From Pareuzebyella sediminis (GTDB lineage Bacteria; Bacteroidota; Bacteroidia; Flavobacteriales; Flavobacteriaceae), in contig NZ_VTZS01000003.1 in the NCBI RefSeq assembly GCF_008367235.1, positions 784,907 to 848,906 of the forward strand: a stretch of DNA of 64,000 bases. Direction: 5' to 3'. A program made the position numbers and the translations under genes. Below the pieces are notes generated by a model. The model did not search any database, was not told the DNA's origin, and worked only from the letters and a program-made list of their open reading frames with translations. Below are positions 1 through 10,700 of this stretch, in pieces. Position 1 is the stretch's first letter; each line of letters starts with the position of its first letter.

Positions 1-169
1 TGGTATTGGCCTTTGTACCGCTTTCTTTTGACACCACCTTTGAGTTTTTTTCTTTACAGCCCATAACAAATAGAAGCAGGACCATCAGACCGGATTGATA
101 AAAGTAATTTAAACTATATTTCAAATTATTTGTTTTAAAACAATATCGGTGCAAGTTCATTTTTTTCAT
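1..169 (-). CDS. Partial lipoprotein (N-terminus only)
   Basis: The reading frame runs off the left edge of the window. It starts with ATG at 169 (MKKMNLHRY) and encodes about 56 residues: a basic head, a hydrophobic stretch (VLLLFVMGC) and then a polar, Lys/Ser-rich region. The Cys after a small residue fits a lipobox, so the product is probably an exported lipoprotein. It lies 33 bp upstream-to-downstream of the PQQ-type dehydrogenase gene on the same strand and could share its transcript. Function cannot be told from this fragment. Confidence 0.6.
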   Translation of the reverse strand, partial: MKKMNLHRYCFKTNNLKYSLNYFYQSGLMVLLLFVMGCKEKNSKVVSKESGTKANT

Positions 170-201
170 TTTCGAAAGATAGTCCCTTTTCTTCTTGTTC
201 C

Positions 202-2088
202 TTAATTTGCAGCCGATGTGTTTTGTTTCCGAACTTTCTCCACTTCTTGTGGAGTAATTTTTGCTGCGTTGTTGCCAAAATTTTGGCGTATGTACGTTAA
301 GACTTCCGCAATTTCATCATCACTCAACATATTTAGTTTCGGCATTGCATTATTGTATGATTTTCCTTTAACGATTATCTCCCCTCTCAGCCCTTGAAGC
401 ACAACATTGATCAACCTTTCTTTATCACCGAGTACCCATTCAGAATCATTTAAAGGAGGGAAGCGGTCATTTCCAAGGCCATCCCTTTGATGACAGACTG
501 AACAAAATGTATTGAAAAGCTTTCCACCCTCGCCCATCTTAGCTTCATCCATAGGGTTGGTTAAATCTCTGATTAAAAGGTCTTTATATTCATCAGGGGT
601 TTTGATATTGGGAGCGGTTTGCTTTCTTTTTGCCATGCCTGCAAGATCAGAACTGTCGAATTTAGCTTTGTCGCCCTTGAACATAATTCTCCAAATTTTA
701 CCCTTTTCTGAATCGGAAACATATAATGATCCTTCCGGACCTACTGCCAGCCCCATTGGCCTGTAGGCTGCATCACTGGTATTGACTATCGTATCACGAC
801 CAGCAAAACCATCGGCAAAAACTTCCCACGGCCCTGTAGGCATTCCGTTTTTCATAGGAACAAAACCTACGAAATAGCCCGACTGCGGATAGGGCGAACT
901 ACTGGTAGAACCATGAAAGGCTATAAAGGCCCCGTTCTTGTATCTTTCGGGAAATTGATCACCATCGTAGAAAAATAAGTCATTCGGTGCAAAGTGCCCC
1001 GGGAATCCTACAACAGGGGTTGTAAGCTGATCAATATCCCCTTGTTTTGAACCGTCACCTCCATATTCAGGATTGAGATAGTACCCTTTCTTAATTTGGT
1101 CATAGTAATGATAAGGCCATCCCGCATCATCTCCCTCCTTTAATCTTAAGAAAACTTCTGAGGGTAAAACAGCCCCTTCCCAAGCAGAAAATTCCCTAGG
1201 CCAAGTATTATGAAGGTAGTCGCGACCATGAACAACGGCGTATAAATTGTCATCTTCTGTATTCCATTGCAGTCCCACAACACTTCTGAGGCCAGTTGCG
1301 AACTTTTTACCGTCTTTTTGAAACTGTCCTGTTTTATTAGCATCAAATTTCCATATTCCCGCACGATGTTCCAATATGGGGCAGGGATAAATGCCTGGAG
1401 ACATTGGGGATCGATCATCTTCTTGGCAGGCATCCGAAGGTGCTCCGAAAACAGTGTACATGTGCCCTTCCTTATCGAATGCCAAAGGTTTTGTAGAATG
1501 CTGCCCAGGCCGACGTTCCGTTTCGGAAAGAATTAGCTCCAGAGGTGTGTCGGGTAACAGATCATTAGTAAGCTTTTGGCGATAAATGCGGGTTACAGAA
1601 CTAAAATAGAGATAGCCGTTATGGATTTTCATTTCCGTTCCATAGCTACTTCTATCTTGATAATCGTCGAAAGTCTTAATAATATCTGCTTTTCCATCGT
1701 TGTTTGTATCCCTGAGCGCTGCATTCCCGCCTAAGGAATCAGGGAATCTAAGCTTCACATAGATGTCCCCATTGCTGTTTACCGTAAGATGTCTGGCTCT
1801 TCCTTTCAGGCTGTCTACTACGACTACCGCTTCAAAACCGTTCGGCAAATACAGGCCGCCGTTATCCTTGTCCCCAGCCGGCAAACCTTGATCGGGGCTG
1901 CATTGCCATATAAGACAAAGGGAACCAACGACTATAAGGGAATTACAAAACCCTCTTATTGAAAACAAAGAGTTTCTGATCGACAGGTTATACGGTATAA
2001 AAAATGAACTCATATTTGAAAAGAAGTCCAGTGTATTGAAATTCTTGGTTGAAAATCGGCTGAGACATGAACGCGAACTGATTCGCAT
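202..2088 (-). CDS. PQQ-type sugar dehydrogenase fused to cytochrome c
   Basis: Predicted exported quinoprotein-type dehydrogenase. After an N-terminal hydrophobic segment ending in a Cys (IWQC, about residue 63) comes a six-bladed propeller-like region of the L-sorbosone/glucose dehydrogenase family (residues about 80-480, with GLRSVVGLQW, GDDAGWPYHYY and RPMGLAVGPEGSLYVSD). A C-terminal cytochrome c domain (about 530-620) carries the haem motif CSVCH and a likely Met ligand (AMPKL). Such fusions oxidise a sugar or alcohol in the periplasm and pass electrons to the haem. The annotated ATG at 2088 gives an unusually long leader; the in-frame ATG at 2013 (MSSFF) may be the real start. Substrate is unknown. 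The nearby flavin oxidase and cytochromes point to a periplasmic redox neighbourhood. Confidence 0.85.
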   Translation of the reverse strand: MRISSRSCLSRFSTKNFNTLDFFSNMSSFFIPYNLSIRNSLFSIRGFCNSLIVVGSLCLIWQCSPDQGLPAGDKDNGGLYLPNGFEAVVVVDSLKGRARHLTVNSNGDIYVKLRFPDSLGGNAALRDTNNDGKADIIKTFDDYQDRSSYGTEMKIHNGYLYFSSVTRIYRQKLTNDLLPDTPLELILSETERRPGQHSTKPLAFDKEGHMYTVFGAPSDACQEDDRSPMSPGIYPCPILEHRAGIWKFDANKTGQFQKDGKKFATGLRSVVGLQWNTEDDNLYAVVHGRDYLHNTWPREFSAWEGAVLPSEVFLRLKEGDDAGWPYHYYDQIKKGYYLNPEYGGDGSKQGDIDQLTTPVVGFPGHFAPNDLFFYDGDQFPERYKNGAFIAFHGSTSSSPYPQSGYFVGFVPMKNGMPTGPWEVFADGFAGRDTIVNTSDAAYRPMGLAVGPEGSLYVSDSEKGKIWRIMFKGDKAKFDSSDLAGMAKRKQTAPNIKTPDEYKDLLIRDLTNPMDEAKMGEGGKLFNTFCSVCHQRDGLGNDRFPPLNDSEWVLGDKERLINVVLQGLRGEIIVKGKSYNNAMPKLNMLSDDEIAEVLTYIRQNFGNNAAKITPQEVEKVRKQNTSAAN

Positions 2089-2271
2089 CTTCTAAAAATA
2101 AGGGATTTAGACAACCTTTGCTTGCTTTTTATCTTAAATGCATCATTTTGGGAATGAACTGCGCTTTGAAATCGATATTCGTCTTTAGTGTGTAAATCAA
2201 AAGCCTTTCATTTTAAATATTTGGGAATAAACTTATATTTCCAGTTTTCAATCTAACTTAAGGGAAGTAAG

Positions 2272-3330
2272 ATGCAACAGATTCGAAAAAGGGCAAATAA
2301 TGTGTTGGTTAAGCCAACAATACCATGGCACTACCATATTATTTTTTGGACCATCTATTTTGCCTTTAACTCTATTCGTTGGGGCAGCTACTTTGATGAT
2401 TATTGGTACTCTTTTAAATCGAATCTAGTAGAATTTCCGCTACATATCATCATAGTCTACTTTAACATTTACTATTTGGTGCCAAAATATATCGTGGGGA
2501 AGAAATACAAAACATATGTAGTCTGGTTGATTTTTGTGCTGGGCCTGCATTATCTCGTTCGGGTAGGCCTTTTTTCTGCTCTTGTATCGCCTCACCCATT
2601 GTCGGAAGTTCAGACGGCAAATGACCTGTTCAGTTTCAATCACGTGGTCACCATCACCTTAGGAGAGGTGTACGTTATTGGTTTGGTTTCTGCGATCAAG
2701 CTTACGATTGATTACGTTTTTGAATTGAATAAAAACAATCTGTTGCTTGAGCTACAATCGGAAACTGAAATGAAATATCTAAAAGCCAAGATCCAACCCC
2801 ATTTCTTTTTCAATACACTGAATAATCTTTATGCCTTGACACTAAAAAGATCTAAAAAGGCAGCGGAAGTAGTACTCAAGCTTTCTGAGATTATGGAGTA
2901 CGTTATCTACGATCTTGACAAGAAAAAAATCCCGTTGAACAAAGAAATAAAATATGTGGAAAACTATATCGAATTGGAAAAGTTACGCAGGAAAGATCTA
3001 GTGGTATCCAAAATCGAAATTATCGGAAAAATAGACGACATTTTGCTTCCCCCTTATTTATTCCTTCCTTTTGTTGAGAATTGTTTCAAGCACGGACAAT
3101 TAGATAATGGCAGGATAATTATAACAATGAAGTTCAGAAGGTCTGGAAACGCGCTTGAATTTTCAATAAAGAATAGTTTTGACAAAAGTGAAAAAACCAA
3201 TGATAAATCCGGCATTGGTCTCATCAATATAAGAAGAAGGCTCGAATTGTTATATGAAAAAAACTTCTCGCTAGAAATGGGTCCTTCAGTTGACCTGTAT
3301 TCGGTAGTTTTGAAAATTCCGTTGAAATGA
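2272..3330 (+). CDS. LytS-type sensor histidine kinase
   Basis: Membrane sensor kinase of the His_kinase (PF06580) family. The first 150 residues hold about four hydrophobic segments without a recognisable extracellular sensor domain. The phospho-acceptor His177 sits in the family motif KIQPHFFFNTLNNL, and the ATP-binding N box is LPFVENCFKHG. The end of the domain has the GIGLINIRRRLELLY motif. The stop codon overlaps the start of the LytTR regulator (ATGA at 3327-3330), so the two are translationally coupled and form a two-component pair. The gene is divergent from the PQQ-type dehydrogenase, which is one possible target. The signal is unknown. Confidence 0.92.
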   Translation: MQQIRKRANNVLVKPTIPWHYHIIFWTIYFAFNSIRWGSYFDDYWYSFKSNLVEFPLHIIIVYFNIYYLVPKYIVGKKYKTYVVWLIFVLGLHYLVRVGLFSALVSPHPLSEVQTANDLFSFNHVVTITLGEVYVIGLVSAIKLTIDYVFELNKNNLLLELQSETEMKYLKAKIQPHFFFNTLNNLYALTLKRSKKAAEVVLKLSEIMEYVIYDLDKKKIPLNKEIKYVENYIELEKLRRKDLVVSKIEIIGKIDDILLPPYLFLPFVENCFKHGQLDNGRIIITMKFRRSGNALEFSIKNSFDKSEKTNDKSGIGLINIRRRLELLYEKNFSLEMGPSVDLYSVVLKIPLK

Positions 3331-4067
3331 AAGTTAACTGCCTTATTATTGATGATGAACCGCTAGCCATAAGTATCTTGGAATCCCATGCCAAGAGTCT
3401 TGACTATTTACATATTGCAGGGACGTTTACAGATGCTCTTCAAGCCTTGCCCGTACTACAAGAAAAAAATATTGATCTTATTTATCTAGACATTAATATG
3501 CCCCAAATCAATGGGTTAGAATTTCTGCGTGCTTTGAAAAATCCACCTCTAGTTATTCTGACCACGGCATATAGGGAATACGCGTTGGAGAGTTATGAGT
3601 TTGATATAGTTGACTACCTGGTCAAACCTATCTCTTTTACCCGATTTTTGCAGTCGGCCAATAAGGTTATCGATAGGTTGAATATAGCAAAGGAACATAC
3701 CATGAAGTCTTTGGTACAACCTCATATATTTGTTAGGGTAGACAAAAAAATGGTAAAAGTTGTTTTAAGCGAAATTCTTTTTATAGAGAGCCTAAAGGAC
3801 TATATCAAAATACATACGACCAAGGGCCATGTTGTAGTGCATAAGGCACTGGCAAGCATTGTTGAAGAGCTCCCCTCGGAAAATTTTATTAGGGTTCATA
3901 AATCATTTGCCATCGCCATCGACAAGGTGAAATCTTTAGAAGGAAATAGTCTTGAGATTGGATCTAAGACCATACCTATTGGTAGAAGCTACAACCGAAA
4001 AACCAAAGAAGCTATTCTTTCAGGGGTGGCAATGGCATCGAAGAATGATGGCCGCTCAAAAACTTAG
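3327..4067 (+). CDS. LytTR-family response regulator
   Basis: Response regulator with an N-terminal receiver domain (residues 1-120; acidic pocket D9-D10, phospho-acceptor Asp55 in YLDINMP, switch Thr in LTTAY, Lys in LVKPIS) and a C-terminal LytTR DNA-binding domain (about 140-235; FIESLKDYIKIHT, FIRVHKSFAIAIDKV, IPIGRSYNR). It is the partner of the kinase immediately upstream, which it overlaps by 4 nt. LytTR regulators bind direct repeats upstream of target promoters. I did not identify such repeats here, so the regulon is unknown; the downstream amine oxidase on the same strand is a candidate. Confidence 0.93.
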   Translation: MKVNCLIIDDEPLAISILESHAKSLDYLHIAGTFTDALQALPVLQEKNIDLIYLDINMPQINGLEFLRALKNPPLVILTTAYREYALESYEFDIVDYLVKPISFTRFLQSANKVIDRLNIAKEHTMKSLVQPHIFVRVDKKMVKVVLSEILFIESLKDYIKIHTTKGHVVVHKALASIVEELPSENFIRVHKSFAIAIDKVKSLEGNSLEIGSKTIPIGRSYNRKTKEAILSGVAMASKNDGRSKT

Positions 4068-4274
4068 GTACAGCACTTTATTTTTAAGCACTACATGGGT
4101 TCAAAAAGGTAGGTGGAAATAAATGAACCCTTTATAATTTGTTATGTGAAGGAACGGTATATAACGAAAGGGCCGTCTCATACCTTTAGCGTATTTTCCC
4201 CAATAAAACATATAGGGTTGAGTGTCTAATCAATTCAAATTAATTATATTTAAGGAGCTAGATACCCAATTAAT

Positions 4275-5741
4275 ATGAAAGATAATAAACGAAGAGGGTT
4301 TATCAAGAACACTCTTCTTGCCGGAGCAAGCATGCCCTTGCTCGGTATGAGCCAATCCATTGAACAAAAAGAAAAAAAAGTAACGCCGTTTAAGATAAAT
4401 ACATCGGCCAATCCCAAAAAAATAGTGGTGGGCGGTGCCGGTATGGGAGGCCTTTGCACCGCCTATGAGCTCATGAGACTGGGGCATGATGTAACGGTGC
4501 TCGAAGCTTCGGGTAGGCACGGGGGTCATGTCTTTACCGTCCATGACGGCCTCTCTGACGGGCTGTATGGTGACGGGGGCCAAGAGCATATTACCAAACC
4601 AGGGTATGAATTGTATTGGAAGTATATTGATGAATTTGGACTTACCGTATTACCTTATGAGCGCCGGAAAAATCTTTTAAGAAGCATAGGCGGTAAATTC
4701 TATACCCAAGAAATGCTTCATGACCCATCTGTACTCAAAGGAATGGGCTTTAATCAACGTGAAATCGACCACTTAACCGTTCACCCTTGGGGCGAACTGA
4801 AATGGTTATATATTGACTCTTATCTTGACAAATTTGAAGATGAATACCAACCTTTCGGAATCGGCTATGACGATTTTGATGAGGTTCCCATGGTAGAAAT
4901 TTATAAAAAGGAGGGTGCTTCACCAAGGGCGTTGGAGCTTTTGGGAGGTAAAAATTCATCCGCTCTATTCGAACTTTGGTATTCCGCTATCTTAAAAAAG
5001 AGAGGGGTGGCAAATTTTCCGTTGGATGTGTATCACTTGAAGGGGGGCAACCAAATGCTTCCTGATGCCTTTGCCAAGCGATTGGGCCCTAGGGTGTGGT
5101 TAAATCACCGTATTACCTCTATTGAAAATGGAAAGAATAAGGTAAACGTAACCTATGTTCGAAATAATGAGACCAACACTATAGAAGCGGATTATTATGT
5201 CAACTGTATACCGCCCCCGGCTTTTAAGAAAATTCCGGTTTCACCGGCAATTTCAGCCGAAAAACAATATGCCCTAGACAGTGTGGCCTACGATTCGTAC
5301 CAGCGTTTTGTTTTTCAGGCCAGTTCGGAATTTTGGCTTGAGGATGGGTTAGATCATATCAATATGAATTTCGAACACCCTGACCTGTGGTCGGTTTGGC
5401 AGTCTGCCGATGAGGTCGATACCCATCGTGTTATTGTTTTGGGTACGGGACCTGGGGGTATTTCACCTCAAAGGGCACTTGCCGCTTTTCGAGAAGTTTA
5501 TCCCGGGAAAAAAGATACGATAGAGCAGGCGCTAGGTAGGGATTGGACCAAGCAGAAATACGCACCTACTTGCGAACGTTTGGCCTTTCCAATGGGAGAA
5601 CTGAAAAAGATATGGCCCCTTCTTATAGAACCCGAGGGGCGTATTCATTTTGCGGGGGCGTACGCCGATAATCTCAATTGGGGAACCGAGGCCGCTACCC
5701 GTTCGGCCAATCGTGTTGCCAAGGAAATCGATGAAGCTTGA
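4275..5741 (+). CDS. Exported FAD-dependent amine oxidase-like protein
   Basis: Flavoprotein of the monoamine/L-amino-acid oxidase superfamily (NAD-binding_8 plus amino oxidase). The N-terminus has a Tat-like signal (KRRGFIKNTLLAGAS). The dinucleotide-binding motif is GGAGMGGLCTAYEL followed by an acidic Glu (VTVLEASGRHGGHV) at residues about 52-90. The C-terminal FAD motif is RIHFAGAYADNLNWGTEAA (about 455-475). It is followed after 9 bp by a c-type cytochrome, which suggests that electrons go to a cytochrome rather than only to oxygen. Usual family length is about 450-500 residues, so it looks complete. Substrate is unknown. Confidence 0.85.
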   Translation: MKDNKRRGFIKNTLLAGASMPLLGMSQSIEQKEKKVTPFKINTSANPKKIVVGGAGMGGLCTAYELMRLGHDVTVLEASGRHGGHVFTVHDGLSDGLYGDGGQEHITKPGYELYWKYIDEFGLTVLPYERRKNLLRSIGGKFYTQEMLHDPSVLKGMGFNQREIDHLTVHPWGELKWLYIDSYLDKFEDEYQPFGIGYDDFDEVPMVEIYKKEGASPRALELLGGKNSSALFELWYSAILKKRGVANFPLDVYHLKGGNQMLPDAFAKRLGPRVWLNHRITSIENGKNKVNVTYVRNNETNTIEADYYVNCIPPPAFKKIPVSPAISAEKQYALDSVAYDSYQRFVFQASSEFWLEDGLDHINMNFEHPDLWSVWQSADEVDTHRVIVLGTGPGGISPQRALAAFREVYPGKKDTIEQALGRDWTKQKYAPTCERLAFPMGELKKIWPLLIEPEGRIHFAGAYADNLNWGTEAATRSANRVAKEIDEA

Positions 5742-5750
5742 TGGTCGGTA

Positions 5751-6482
5751 ATGCATTCTAAAATTCGTAGTGGTCTTCTTGCCGTTATTTTGGTTTCGAT
5801 ACTTTCATCGGCAACACTTTTACAGGAAAATGGGGCTCCAGTGGTGCAGATTATCGCTCCGCAAGGGAATATGCAATTTACTTGGGGTCAATATGTGCCG
5901 TTCCGTATTCGTGTGATAGACAATGAAGATGGTAATTCCGAATATGAAGAAATACTATCTCAAGAAGTAATCATGACGGTGCACTATTTTTCTGATTCTT
6001 TAGAAGTTCAAGAAAATTTGAATGAGGGCCAGTCTTCCCATTTTGATATACTTTCTTGGATGGGAGCTTCAAATTGTTTTACCTGCCATAATGCCAAGGC
6101 TAAATTAATAGGGCCTTCTTTTTTACAAATTGCTGAACGGTATGCCCATCAGGGCGATGCGGTGGAATACCTTTCTCAAAAAGTTACCCAGGGAACAACC
6201 GGAACATGGGGGAGCCAAATAATGCCGGCACAGCCCCATCTTTCGTCGGAAGGATTGAAAAAAGCAATCCAATGGATTTTGAAAAACGGGTCAAGACAAG
6301 ATTTTAATTATTTTACGGGACTCGAAGGGGCATTTAAGACCCCCGCAAAAATCGAAGGATTTGAAGACCGTGCGATTTGTGTATTTACCGCTCAATATAC
6401 GGATCATGGGTTGGAAAATGTTCCCGGAAGCGCTAAAAAAGGGATTGATTCTATAGTGCTGAGTAGGCGGCAAGATCATTAA
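5751..6482 (+). CDS. Secreted monohaem c-type cytochrome
   Basis: Small exported cytochrome. A signal peptide (about residues 1-25) is followed by an Ig/PKD-like strand region (PVVQIIAPQGNMQFTWGQ) and a cytochrome c551-like domain with the haem motif CFTCH near residue 106 and a probable Met ligand (GSQIMPAQPHLS). This arrangement is typical of cytochrome modules attached to PQQ-type sugar dehydrogenases. It is 9 bp downstream of the flavin oxidase and probably co-transcribed with it. Its last codons overlap by 4 bp the convergent multihaem cytochrome gene. Confidence 0.8.
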   Translation: MHSKIRSGLLAVILVSILSSATLLQENGAPVVQIIAPQGNMQFTWGQYVPFRIRVIDNEDGNSEYEEILSQEVIMTVHYFSDSLEVQENLNEGQSSHFDILSWMGASNCFTCHNAKAKLIGPSFLQIAERYAHQGDAVEYLSQKVTQGTTGTWGSQIMPAQPHLSSEGLKKAIQWILKNGSRQDFNYFTGLEGAFKTPAKIEGFEDRAICVFTAQYTDHGLENVPGSAKKGIDSIVLSRRQDH

Positions 6483-7714
6483 GGCAGTACCAAAGAGTCT
6501 TTGTATACCTTTATGAAATGGGTGCGTATGCTAAAGGAAGATGAAATACTATCTTTCCCTGTCAATTTGATGGAAATTGATTGTGAACGCATTTTGGGCA
6601 TGTGACAGGAGATACAGTCATTTCCCACTACCTCTAGATGATCCTGAACTACGAAAGGTTTCTTAGTTTCAGCTACATGACATTGCATGCATTTGTGGTT
6701 AAAATATTCAGTATCTCCCCGTTGATTTTTATGAGGGTCGTGACAGGTCGTACAGTCCATGGTCTGGGTTTGCTTAAAACATTCGCTTCGGGTCAAAAGG
6801 CCATACTGATTGCCATGTACGTCTAGTGTTTCGGTTGAACTCATTGGGCCGCTATTGCGTGAATATTCGTTTAAATTTTCACCGGTCAAAAAAGAAAAGG
6901 GATTCCCTTTTAGCTGTTCGTTTTGCGGGCCAGAGTGACATTGGGCACAAACATCAAGACGCTGCTGTCTTGTAAGGGAGTCGATGTTCACCATGAATTT
7001 GGCCATTTTGGCCTCGGGATGCTTCCTATGATAGATGACGTGCCTGGCAGCAGGCCGATGGCAGCGTTCACATTCGATGCCATATAGAATTTTCTCCCTG
7101 TCATATTGGTTGCCTTCTCTTATATTCCTGTTTTTAGCAAAGGTGACATGACATTTGATACAGCCGTCCCTAACGGGTCTTTGAATGGCATAGGTGGGAA
7201 AGCCAGGGCTATTTACCCAACTATCGGCAGGTTTGTGATATGAGCTTTGTAGTTGAAAAAGTTTATCCTCTTCCCAAGTGAGATAAGTTTGCCCCATGAC
7301 CCCGGAACCAATAACGATATCAAATGATGAGGGAGGAGATTTTTTTAGCCTGTTTTTATATGCTGTATGTTGATAAAAGGAATCTAACCGACGTTCCATG
7401 GTAAACTTGACATATTCTAAATCCAACACATTGGAGCCCGGATCAAAACTGCCTAAAATAGTCGAGTCGTTGGCTAGTAATGAGGTTCTGTGGTGCGCCG
7501 TTTTTAAATGATCGGTATAGATGTTGGCGTGACATTCCATGCAGGTTTCCGAGCCGACAAATTTTTCCCCATTGTCATGGGTCGCCAGTACCTCCGGATT
7601 GTAATAATCCGATTCGACTGTTGGGTTTTTGCAATGGTAAACAAGAATGCTACCAAAACATAGTACCACTATAAGGATACTCTTCAAAAAGAACCTTTTA
7701 CACAGTACGGGCAT
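6479..7714 (-). CDS. Multihaem cytochrome c (seven CXXCH)
   Basis: Exported cytochrome of the cytochrome c554-like superfamily. The N-terminal hydrophobic segment ends in a Cys (YHCKN), so it may be a lipoprotein. I count seven haem motifs in order: CMECH, CIKCH, CERCH, CAQCH, CTTCH, CMQCH and CISCH. These proteins relay electrons in the periplasm or act on small nitrogen or sulfur compounds; the sequence alone does not say which. It is convergent with the monohaem cytochrome (4 bp overlap) and lies just downstream of the FG-GAP/ASPIC gene on the same strand (63 bp gap). Confidence 0.88.
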   Translation of the reverse strand: MPVLCKRFFLKSILIVVLCFGSILVYHCKNPTVESDYYNPEVLATHDNGEKFVGSETCMECHANIYTDHLKTAHHRTSLLANDSTILGSFDPGSNVLDLEYVKFTMERRLDSFYQHTAYKNRLKKSPPSSFDIVIGSGVMGQTYLTWEEDKLFQLQSSYHKPADSWVNSPGFPTYAIQRPVRDGCIKCHVTFAKNRNIREGNQYDREKILYGIECERCHRPAARHVIYHRKHPEAKMAKFMVNIDSLTRQQRLDVCAQCHSGPQNEQLKGNPFSFLTGENLNEYSRNSGPMSSTETLDVHGNQYGLLTRSECFKQTQTMDCTTCHDPHKNQRGDTEYFNHKCMQCHVAETKKPFVVQDHLEVVGNDCISCHMPKMRSQSISIKLTGKDSISSSFSIRTHFIKVYKDSLVLP

Positions 7715-7777
7715 ATTATCGGAATTATCAATGTGCCGAAGGGAACATAAGATAGAATCAGTGCAAAGGCACAGCTT

Positions 7778-10700
7778 TCAATTTACCCTCACGAGTTGCA
7801 TGAAATCATTGTTCTTGGCCATCAGAAGGTGTTTTTTACCAGCAACAGTGATTTCTTCCATGCCCCTCACGTCTCCAACAACCTTAAGCCCGGACTCCAT
7901 CATGGTCTTGGCTTCGAAATGGCCTTTGCCATCACCTTCGAGGTAAAGCCCAAAACTGGCATCTCCCCTTGGCGTTTCAACTTCGGCGTTGTACAAATTG
8001 CCCGCCAAAACTACATCAAGGTTGCCATCGCTATTAAAATCGTCGACAACGAATTGATTGATGCTCGAAAGTTGTGCGAGTTGGGGTAGGGGGTGCGATT
8101 TGAAAGTACCGTTATCATTTTCTAGATAAACGCTTTCAAAAGAGGTTATCTCATAGCTCAACGATTCCTCTAGAAGCTTGGTCGTATAAATTTGCTTCAA
8201 ATTGGCACTGGCAAATGAGTTATAGTCCTTGAATTTAGATTTGATGGCGGGCATTTGCTGTGAAGAGCATTGGCGGCCACGAACGGGGAATTCAGTATCC
8301 CCTTTTTTATAGCTCAGTACAATGTCGGAGCTTTCGTTACCGTCAAAATCGTTGAGGTATACTTTAAAGGGGCCGTCTTCACTGGCTTTATATTTGTAGT
8401 TTTTTCCCAAATTGCCCAAGACCAAGTCTTGATCACCATCGTTATCGAAATCTCCTTTTTGAATGGCAAACCACCATCCACGCGTATTGCCGCTCAACAT
8501 TTGGTCGGAGACATCTTCGAACGTGCCCCCATTGTTTTTGAAGAACTTTATGGGCATCCATTCACCGACGACGACGAGATCGTCCCAGCCGTCACCGTCA
8601 AAATCGATCCAAGCAGAATCCGTTACCAATCCCAACTCTTTCAATTCGGGTAATTTTTGTTCGGTAACGTCCATAAATCGGGCTCCCGTATCGCTCACTT
8701 CGGTTTCCATCAAATAAGAATTGGCCGGATAGGGATATTTTTGGGGTACCAAGCGTCCTCCTAGAAAGAGGTCTAGGTCGCCATCGTGGTCGTAGTCTGA
8801 AGCAGAAATATCGAGACCGCTGTTCCTGATATAAGGAGGGAAAACCCCACGTTTACGTTGAAAGGTGTTGTGACCTATATTTTCATAATAACGATCTTCA
8901 TAGCCCAAAGAACCGGGTTTGAACTCATTTCCGCCACTTACAATAATAAAATCTTGATCGCCGTCATTGTCGGGATCAAAAATCAACACGCCGAGATCTT
9001 CGTGGTATTTTTCTTCGGCCAATTCCGGTATAACTAATTGTTCGAAGTTCCCTTCTTTATCTTGAATATACACTTCAGGTGCCTGTCCCACGGCTGCCCC
9101 GACGATAAAATCCTCGGTACCATCACCGTTCAAGTCCCCCGTGGCCAGAGCAGGGCCGAAGGTGGAGGTTCTATGGGGCAGTAGTACTTCTTGTTTAAAA
9201 TCAGGATAGTCGTTTTCCATATGTTTAAAAGGCTCTTTAAGCGCTACGGTTTCAAAAAAGCGTTCACCCTGGCTTGGCTGAGCGGGACTCAAGTACGTAT
9301 CGTTTTCCGAATAGGCAACCGTCAATTTTTCGTTGACCGGAATATCTTTAAGTTTGGTATTACGTCCGTTCGGCCATTGGACCAATAGACTGTCTACTTT
9401 TTGATCTTCCCCAAGACCAAAATGCAGTAAAGGAGTAACCGAAGATAGATAGCCGCGAACGAGGTTGTATTCTTGTATTTGCATACCCTTCGGTGTATAA
9501 ACGGTCACTTTGGTACCCTCGGGCAAGGTTTTGTTGTTACCTTGAATGTCAACTGCGATATAATTGTTGCCTTCTACATTGTTTCTATAGATACTGGCGG
9601 TTTCTTCAAGATTGTTGATGACGAGGTCAAGATCTCCATCGTTATCGAGATCGGAAAAGGCCACACCGTTCGAAAAGGTTTTTTCACCCAAGCCCCATTC
9701 TTTTGACGTTTTACTGAAGGTAAGATCGCCGTTGTTCTTGAACATATAATTGCTGAGCTTTTCCGAAGGCAATTTTTTAAGATAGTTCAAAAGGCCTACC
9801 TCTTCTTCTTTACCTTTATAATTGGGGTCGTTCTCCATTTTGTCAAAGAAGGCCCTATGCTCGGCGTAAAAGTCTTTATTGTTGACATCCCTTCGAATCC
9901 CGTTGGTCACAAAAATATCTTTTAGGCCGTCGTTGTCAAAATCGGACATCAACCCTGCCCAGCTCCAATCGGTAGACGCTACGCCGGCAAGTCGTGCGAC
10001 ATTGCTGAATAGCGGGAGCTCTCCGGCCGTATTCCCATTGTTCAATTGTAGGGAATTTTGCATGTATTGATGATGCAAACCATATTTTACCGAATTGTAA
10101 AAGGCTTCGGTATCCATGGCCGACATGTTGGCCTTGGAGCGATAATGGTCGGGAGCGGACATGTCTAGTTGAAAGATGTCCATAAAACCATCATTATTGA
10201 AATCGGCGATGTCCGCGCCCATCCCAAAAAAGGAAATCTGCTGTAGACTGGTGTTGATCTGATTGGTAAACGTGCCGTCTTGATTATTGATGAACAAGTA
10301 ATCTGGGGCGTTAAAATCGTTGGATACAAAAATATCGGTATATCCATCATTGTTCACATCGGAGGCAACCACACCTAAGCTGAGGCCGAAATTGCTTATG
10401 CCCGCCTCTTCGGTAACGTCGGTGAAATGCCCATTATCGTTTCGAAAGAGCTTGTCGGAATCTTCAGGAGAAGGGTTTTTCAGCATGTACGCGTAGTATT
10501 CCACGGGTGCTATAAAGCTAGTAGGGGGGTAGTTGGTGACATAAAGGTCCAGATCGCCATCTTTATCATAATCGAAAAAGGTCGATTGCATGCTGTGGCC
10601 ATCGTAGTCGATACCATATTCCGCTGCCCTCTCTGTGAATGTATTGTCTTTATTGTTAATATATAAGACGTTATTATGAGGTGGATTTTTACCACTTACG

